From positions 62,001 to 126,000 of the forward strand of contig NZ_JAHLPX010000005.1 in NCBI RefSeq assembly GCF_018918145.1: a stretch of 64,000 nt of DNA, written 5' to 3'. The stretch comes from Anaerotignum sp. MSJ-24 (GTDB taxonomy: Bacteria; Bacillota; Clostridia; Lachnospirales; Anaerotignaceae). The position numbers and the translations under genes were made by a program. Under the pieces are notes generated by a model. The model worked only from the letters and a program-made list of their open reading frames with translations, made no database searches and was not told where the DNA came from. Position 1 is the stretch's first letter; the number at the start of each line of letters is the position of its first letter. Below are positions 58,781 to 64,000 of this stretch, one piece after another.

Positions 58781-59924
58781 AAAGCTTTTTTATAATGATG
58801 TTTATAAAAGTGAATTTAATGCCAGGGTTTTAAGCTGTAACAAAAACGGTGACAGATATGACGTTATTCTGGATAAAACTCTTTTTTATCCGGAAGGCGG
58901 CGGACAGCCGGCAGATAACGGAACAATAAACGGAATAAAGGTTTTTGATGTGCATGAAGACGGTGATGATATTGTGCATTATATATCCGAGCCTGTGGAA
59001 GAAGGCACGGAAATAAATGGCGTTGTCGATATGGAAAGGCGAGTACGTCTTATGCAGCAGCATTCCGGTGAGCATATTGTTTCGGGCATTATACATCATA
59101 AATTCGGCTACGATAATGTTGGCTTTCACATGGGCAGTGAATTTATAACAATAGATTTTAACGGAGTAGTACCTAAGGAGTCTATTGATGAAATTGAAAA
59201 AGAGGCAAACGAGGCTGTTTATAAAAATTTTGCCGTAAATATATTTTATCCTACACCGGATGAGCTTGAAAAGCTGGAATACAGAAGCAAAAAAGCTCTT
59301 GAAGGTGCGGTGAGAATTGTTCAGTTCGGAGAATATGACATATGTGCCTGCTGTGGACTTCATGTTGTTAAAACAGGCGAGATAGGAATAATTAAAATAC
59401 TTTCTCATCAGAATTATAAGGGTGGCACAAGAATTTTCATGCTTGCCGGAAAACAGGCATATGAGGATTATGTGGCTAAGAATAAAATAATATATAATAT
59501 TTCAAATATGCTTTCGGCAAAACCTAACGAAACCGATATTGCGGTCGAAAGACTTATTAATGAAAGAAATTTTATAAAGGAACAGCTTGTTGCTGTCAAA
59601 AAACAGCTTTTTGCACTCAAAGCCGAGGCAGTCAAAGAAAATACCGATTGTGTTGTTATGTTTGAGGATAATTTAGAATCCTTTGAATTACGCCAATTCT
59701 GTGAACTGCTTATGGAAAGAGTCGACTTTGCGGCGGTTCTCTGCGGAAATGAGGAAGAAGGATATAAATACGCAATCGGCGGAAAAAATAAAGAAATGAT
59801 GCCGTTCATAAAAGAGGCAAATAAAGCTCTCAACGGCAGAGGCGGCGGAAAAGGCGATATGGTTCAGGGCTCGTTTAAAGCCGCAAAGGAAGATATTGAA
59901 AAGTATATTAGGGATAATGCCTGA
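58773..59924 (+). CDS. Alanyl-tRNA editing protein (AlaX-type with DHHA1 domain)
   Basis: The 383-residue protein deacylates mischarged tRNA(Ala). It has the N-terminal part FYPEGGGQPADNGTI, zinc motif one HSGEHIVSG (HxxxH), zinc motif two CACCGLHV (CxxxH), and a C-terminal coiled-coil plus DHHA1 domain with GRGGGKGDMVQGS. This is the long AlaX form. The ATG at 58773 follows AGGTGG; an in-frame GTG at 58761 is upstream. The stop overlaps the next ATG as TGATG. Confidence 0.92.
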   Translation: MTEKLFYNDVYKSEFNARVLSCNKNGDRYDVILDKTLFYPEGGGQPADNGTINGIKVFDVHEDGDDIVHYISEPVEEGTEINGVVDMERRVRLMQQHSGEHIVSGIIHHKFGYDNVGFHMGSEFITIDFNGVVPKESIDEIEKEANEAVYKNFAVNIFYPTPDELEKLEYRSKKALEGAVRIVQFGEYDICACCGLHVVKTGEIGIIKILSHQNYKGGTRIFMLAGKQAYEDYVAKNKIIYNISNMLSAKPNETDIAVERLINERNFIKEQLVAVKKQLFALKAEAVKENTDCVVMFEDNLESFELRQFCELLMERVDFAAVLCGNEEEGYKYAIGGKNKEMMPFIKEANKALNGRGGGKGDMVQGSFKAAKEDIEKYIRDNA

Positions 59925-60028
59925 TGGATATATTAAAAATATTTATTTCTGCCGTTGTGATAGGCATTATGGCTGGTGTGGCATTCAGAAGCTTTTTTGA
60001 AGGAACATTTAATAAGAGAGGAAACGAT

Positions 60029-60661
60029 ATGTATATAATAGTAGGACTCGGAAATCCGGGAAGAGAATATGAGCAGACAAAGCATAATGTCGGCTTCAGG
60101 GTAATAGATAAGCTTGCGGACAAATACAATATAGATGTAACCAAGTTTAAGCATAAGGCTTTTACCGGAGACGGAATGATAAACGGAAAAAAGGTCTTTC
60201 TTGTAAAACCGCAGACATATATGAACTTAAGCGGTGAAAGCGTAAAAGAGGTTATGAGCTTTTATAAAGTGCCTATTGAAAATCTTATTGTTGTGTTTGA
60301 CGACATAAGTCTTCCCATGAGCATGATACGCTTAAGGGAAAAAGGAAGTGCCGGAGGACATAACGGCATTAAAAACATAATATCCCATATGGGAACAGAC
60401 GGCTTTGCAAGAGTTAAGGTCGGTATAGGCGAAAAGCCAAACGGCTGGGATCTTGCGGACTATGTTCTTGCAAAATTCAACAAGGACGAAGAGCCTCTCA
60501 TAGAGGCCGGCATAGATAAGGCGGCAGAAGCGGTCGAAATGATGCTTGACGGAAAAATGAGAGATGCAATGAATAAGTTCAACAAAAAGGTTAAGGAAGA
60601 AAAGCCGGAAAAGAAAAACAAAAACGAAGAAGAAAACAATGACGGCAACGAAAACAGATAA
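60029..60661 (+). CDS. pth: Peptidyl-tRNA hydrolase
   Basis: The 210-residue enzyme starts MYIIVGLGNPGREYEQTKHN with catalytic His19 and has VKPQTYMNLSGESV and VFDDISLP (catalytic Asp). GAGAGGA precedes the ATG at 60029. The frame is open upstream to an ATG at 59924, overlapping the previous stop, which would add 35 residues with a membrane helix (IFISAVVIGIMAGVAF). The C-terminus has an extra lysine- and glutamate-rich tail of about 25 residues. It is followed by mfd, a common pairing in Firmicutes. Confidence 0.93.
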   Translation: MYIIVGLGNPGREYEQTKHNVGFRVIDKLADKYNIDVTKFKHKAFTGDGMINGKKVFLVKPQTYMNLSGESVKEVMSFYKVPIENLIVVFDDISLPMSMIRLREKGSAGGHNGIKNIISHMGTDGFARVKVGIGEKPNGWDLADYVLAKFNKDEEPLIEAGIDKAAEAVEMMLDGKMRDAMNKFNKKVKEEKPEKKNKNEEENNDGNENR

Positions 60662-60674
60662 GAGGTGATGTCCG

Positions 60675-63600
60675 GTGAAGTGGTTTATAAAACCGCTTGA
60701 AGAGATTGCGGATTATCGGTATATGCTTGAAAATATAAAATCGAAAAATACTCCTGTTTTGGCAACAGGAGTTATTGACGTGCAGAAAACACAGCTTATA
60801 TATTCCCTGTGCGAGGAGCTTGACTGCGGTGCGCTTATAATAACGGACAGCGAAACCTCGGCAAAGGAAATCCATGAAAATATGGAGTTTTTTGATGACA
60901 GGGCCGTATATCTGCCGGCAAAGGATTTTATTTTTTACAGTGCCGATGTCCATTCAAGCGATATAACAAGACAGCGTTTTATGGCAATGGATAAGTGCAT
61001 AAAGGGCGAGGCAAGATTTGTTACGGCAACGGCAGAGGCACTTTTTGAAAAGCTTATGCCTAAAGAACTGCTTGAAAAAAATATAATTGAGCTTTCGGCA
61101 GGAGATGTTATAGAACCGAATGAGCTTATTAAAAAGCTTGTTTATATGGGCTATGAACGCAGTGAAAGTGTTGAAGGTGTAGGTCAGTTTGCGGTAAGAG
61201 GCGGAATAGTCGATATATTTTCGCCTGTGCATGATATGCCCGTAAGAATAGAGTTCTGGGACGATGAGGTCGATCTGATAAAGACCTTTGATGTAATGAG
61301 CCAGAGATCACAGGCAAATATCGAAACGGCAAGAATATTCCCGGTAAAGGAGATACTTGCAGACAGCGGTATGCTTTTGAAAGCTGCCGACCTTATGGAA
61401 GCCGATATGAATAAAGCGGCGAAAAACTACGAAAAGAAGGAACGCTTTGAGGCTGCCGAAAACATAAGGAACACAATAGGCGAAATTGTCGATAAGCTCA
61501 GAAACGGAGCCGCCGGCGGAAACAGCTGTACAGGCTACCTTGACATTGCAACCGAAAGCTTTTTTGATTATATTCCGAAAAATACGCTTGTTTTTTATGA
61601 CGAGCCTAAAAAGATAAAAAGCCATGCGGAAACGCAGTATTCCGAATTTGCAGAGAGCATGAAGGAAAGACTTGAAAACGGTTATATACTTCCCAAACAG
61701 GCAGAGCCGATATACGGAATTGACGATATTTACAGCTTTTCTTCTAAATTCCGAGAGGTGCTTTTGTGTGCGGTAACGCAGAGCATAACCGACTTTAAAA
61801 TAAAGGCAATAGCGAATTTTAAGGTTAAATCTTCACTTTCCTTTAATGGAAAGCTGGATATGTTCTATGATGAAATTAAGTATCTTAAGAGTGAAAATTA
61901 TCGTGTTATTGTTTTTGGAGGCGGCGAAAACAGATGTGAAAGAATAGTTTCCGAAATGCGAGATGCCGGAATAGAGGCGGCTCTTATTGATTACGATAAG
62001 GAATTTGAGCCTGTTGCCGGCAGTATATATGTCTGCCGAGGAAAAATTTCAAAGGGCTTTGAATATCCCGATATTAAATTTGCTGTTTTTTCTTTGAGCG
62101 AGATAACCGGAGAAATGGCTGTAAAACGCAAACGCAAGCGTGCAAAAAAAGGCAAGGCAATCGAAAGCTTTACCGACCTTAAGATAGGTGATTATGTTGT
62201 TCACGAAAGCCATGGTATCGGTGTTTACAGAGGCCTTGAAAAAATAACCGTTGACGGAATAAACAAGGATTATCTTAAAATATCCTATAACGGCGGAAGT
62301 AATCTTTTTGTGCCTGTAAATCAGATGGATATGGTGCAGAAATATATAGGCAGTGACGGAGCAAGACCAAAGCTCAGCAAGCTTGGCGGCCAGGACTGGA
62401 ACAAAATGAAATCTAAGGTAAGAACGGCGGTTGCTATTCTTGCGGAGGATTTGATAAAGGTTTATGCAAAACGAGAGGCGGCTGAAGGTTACAGATATTC
62501 CCCCGATACGTCATGGCAGAGAGAATTTGAGGAAAGCTTTGATTTCACCGAAACCGATGACCAGCTTAGTGCCGTAGAAGACATAAAGCATGATATGGAA
62601 AGTGGAAAGGTTATGGACAGACTTGTCTGCGGTGATGTCGGTTACGGAAAAACCGAGGTTGCCATAAGAGCCGCTTTTAAAACCGTACAGGACGGAAAAC
62701 AGGTGGCATATCTTGTGCCGACAACAATTCTTGCACAACAGCATTTTATGACCTTCATTAAAAGAATGGGACATTATCCTGTGCATATAGAGCTTCTCAA
62801 CCGTTTCAGAACGGCAAAGGAGCAGAAGGCAACAATCAAGAATCTTGAGGCAGGCCTTACGGATATAGTTATAGGAACGCACAGATTATTATCCAAGGAC
62901 GTTAAATTTAAGGATCTGGGACTTATTATTGTAGATGAGGAACAGCGTTTCGGTGTTGCTCATAAAGAAAGACTTAAAGCAATAAAGGAAAATGTAAATG
63001 TTCTTACGCTTACGGCAACGCCTATTCCGAGAACTCTGCATATGAGTCTTTCGGGCATAAGGGATATGAGCCTTCTTGAAGAGCCTCCGATGGAAAGACT
63101 TCCGGTTCAGACATTTGTTATGGAAAGCAATGAGCAATCTGTAAGAGATGCGATACACAGGGAAATATCGAGAGGCGGACAGGTATATTATCTGCACAAC
63201 AGAATAGACAATATATTTGAAACAGCCGCAAAAATATCCAAGCTTGTGCCGGAGGCAAGAGTGCAGTACGCACACGGAAGAATGAGCGAGCGTGAGCTTG
63301 AAGGCATTATGACGGATTTCATTGAAGGCGAAATAGATGTTTTGGTATGCACAACAATAATCGAAACAGGTCTGGATATTCCGAATGTAAATACGATAAT
63401 AATACAGGACGCCGACAGAATGGGACTTTCACAGCTTTATCAGCTCAGAGGACGAGTCGGCAGAAGCAACAGAACATCGTATGCTTACTTTATGTACAGA
63501 AAAAACAAGGTTTTGCAGGAAACGGCGGAAAAGCGTTTGCAGACGATAAGAGAGTTTACTGAGTTCGGTTCGGGCTTTAAAATAGCAATGCGTGACCTTG

Positions 63601-64000
63601 AAATAAGAGGTGCAGGCTCTCTGCTTGGTGCTGAACAGCATGGACATATGGAAACCGTCGGTTATGATATGTACTGCAAGCTTCTTGAGGAGGCCGTTTC
63701 AAAGCTGAAGGGCGAAGAGTATACGGAAAACTTTGAAACGACAATAGATCTGAATGTAAACGCTTTTATTCCGGATTATTATATTCAAAATGAAGAGCAA
63801 AGACTTGAAATTTATAAGAAAATATCACTTATAAACAGCATAGACAGCTTTAATGATGTTCAGGAGGAAATAGAGGACAGATTCGGAAACATTCCGAAAA
63901 GTGTTCAGACATTACTTGATGTTGCACTTATTAAAAACGATGCACATAATCTGGATATAACCGCTATATCGGAAAAGAATAAAAATATAGTTGTGACATT
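60675..64000 (+). CDS. mfd: Transcription-repair coupling factor Mfd (partial, runs off the end)
   Basis: The GTG at 60675 follows AGAGGTGAT and opens a frame to the window end (about 1108 codons of a usual 1150-1180). Domains in order: UvrB-like N-terminal modules (1-450), CarD-like RNA-polymerase interaction domain (about 495-560, IGDYVVHESHGIGVYRG), helicase motor with Walker A GDVGYGKTEV (near 655) and DEEQRFG (near 755), second RecA domain with QLRGRVGRS, and the start of the TRCF domain (NAFIPDYYIQNEEQRLEIY). Mfd removes stalled RNA polymerase and recruits UvrA. No frameshift is seen. Confidence 0.97.
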   Translation, partial: MKWFIKPLEEIADYRYMLENIKSKNTPVLATGVIDVQKTQLIYSLCEELDCGALIITDSETSAKEIHENMEFFDDRAVYLPAKDFIFYSADVHSSDITRQRFMAMDKCIKGEARFVTATAEALFEKLMPKELLEKNIIELSAGDVIEPNELIKKLVYMGYERSESVEGVGQFAVRGGIVDIFSPVHDMPVRIEFWDDEVDLIKTFDVMSQRSQANIETARIFPVKEILADSGMLLKAADLMEADMNKAAKNYEKKERFEAAENIRNTIGEIVDKLRNGAAGGNSCTGYLDIATESFFDYIPKNTLVFYDEPKKIKSHAETQYSEFAESMKERLENGYILPKQAEPIYGIDDIYSFSSKFREVLLCAVTQSITDFKIKAIANFKVKSSLSFNGKLDMFYDEIKYLKSENYRVIVFGGGENRCERIVSEMRDAGIEAALIDYDKEFEPVAGSIYVCRGKISKGFEYPDIKFAVFSLSEITGEMAVKRKRKRAKKGKAIESFTDLKIGDYVVHESHGIGVYRGLEKITVDGINKDYLKISYNGGSNLFVPVNQMDMVQKYIGSDGARPKLSKLGGQDWNKMKSKVRTAVAILAEDLIKVYAKREAAEGYRYSPDTSWQREFEESFDFTETDDQLSAVEDIKHDMESGKVMDRLVCGDVGYGKTEVAIRAAFKTVQDGKQVAYLVPTTILAQQHFMTFIKRMGHYPVHIELLNRFRTAKEQKATIKNLEAGLTDIVIGTHRLLSKDVKFKDLGLIIVDEEQRFGVAHKERLKAIKENVNVLTLTATPIPRTLHMSLSGIRDMSLLEEPPMERLPVQTFVMESNEQSVRDAIHREISRGGQVYYLHNRIDNIFETAAKISKLVPEARVQYAHGRMSERELEGIMTDFIEGEIDVLVCTTIIETGLDIPNVNTIIIQDADRMGLSQLYQLRGRVGRSNRTSYAYFMYRKNKVLQETAEKRLQTIREFTEFGSGFKIAMRDLEIRGAGSLLGAEQHGHMETVGYDMYCKLLEEAVSKLKGEEYTENFETTIDLNVNAFIPDYYIQNEEQRLEIYKKISLINSIDSFNDVQEEIEDRFGNIPKSVQTLLDVALIKNDAHNLDITAISEKNKNIVVT

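Overview
The window looks like chromosome from a low-GC, spore-forming, anaerobic member of the Clostridia, most likely Lachnospiraceae-like. The evidence is a butyrate-type bcd-etfB-etfA operon, a flavodiiron protein, a SPOCS/LysM spore-coat-type protein, nickel-pincer (LarA-family) racemase homologues, a formyl-THF C1 module with an ECF folate S component, AsnA, strong AGGAGG-type ribosome sites and many short intrinsic terminators. No tRNA, rRNA or CRISPR array was recognised. The last gene (mfd) runs off the right edge and the first (an ABC binding protein) off the left.

Layout. 1-1925: amino-acid ABC transporter. 2067-3666: a small transcription unit with a Cys-rich mini-ORF, then a CorC/HlyC-type protein. 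3758-8346: LarA homologue, HAD phosphatase, thiamine-binding-type protein, and azlCD diverging from a LysR gene through overlapping promoters. 8351-10206: a complete group II intron wedged between the lysR terminator and the 3' end of a flavodiiron gene. 11547-18070: an operon of three little-known proteins (one a NadD fused to an unrecognised N-terminal domain), a sigma-54 activator, and then a textbook -24/-12 promoter with a perfect 22-bp palindrome in front of three genes, the last a LarA-like protein. 18437-21662: bcd-etfBA with a structured leader. 21774-27912: tmk-holB-ricT-trmN6-rsmI housekeeping run, ProX-type deacylase and asnA.

27991-32407 is the most unusual stretch: about 4.4 kb flanked by a 16-bp direct repeat that lies inside the start of a low-molecular-weight phosphatase gene. 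Its left side holds what reads as a type III toxin-antitoxin locus: a promoter, a hairpin, two 46-nt tandem repeats with a compensatory base-pair change, a terminator, and then a toxin gene cut off after 35 codons. Next comes an McrBC-type restriction pair. The right end rebuilds an intact phosphatase gene with new first codons.

33141-46208: an ORFan, YgjV, YfcE, LysR/MATE, trkA-trkH, a ttcA-tcdA-MBL-ycxB operon, a MaoC hydratase, a nucleoside hydrolase and an AEC transporter. 46313-53043: cdaA-cdaR-sipS, the spore-coat-type protein, a lipoprotein, and a second sigma-54-type AAA+ regulator that lacks the GAFTGA loop. 53270-57102: folT, fhs, fchA, folD. 57178-57360: a 23-residue holin-like toxin peptide with the layout of a type I toxin-antitoxin unit. 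57498-64000: mgtC, NUDIX, alanyl-tRNA editing, pth and mfd.

How the parts fit: the metabolic genes point to fermentative growth on amino or hydroxy acids (ABC and branched-chain transport, LarA racemases, Bcd/Etf) with C1-folate support. The accessory parts (McrBC, type III and type I toxin-antitoxin units, group II intron) sit at gene ends or gene starts and leave the core operons intact.
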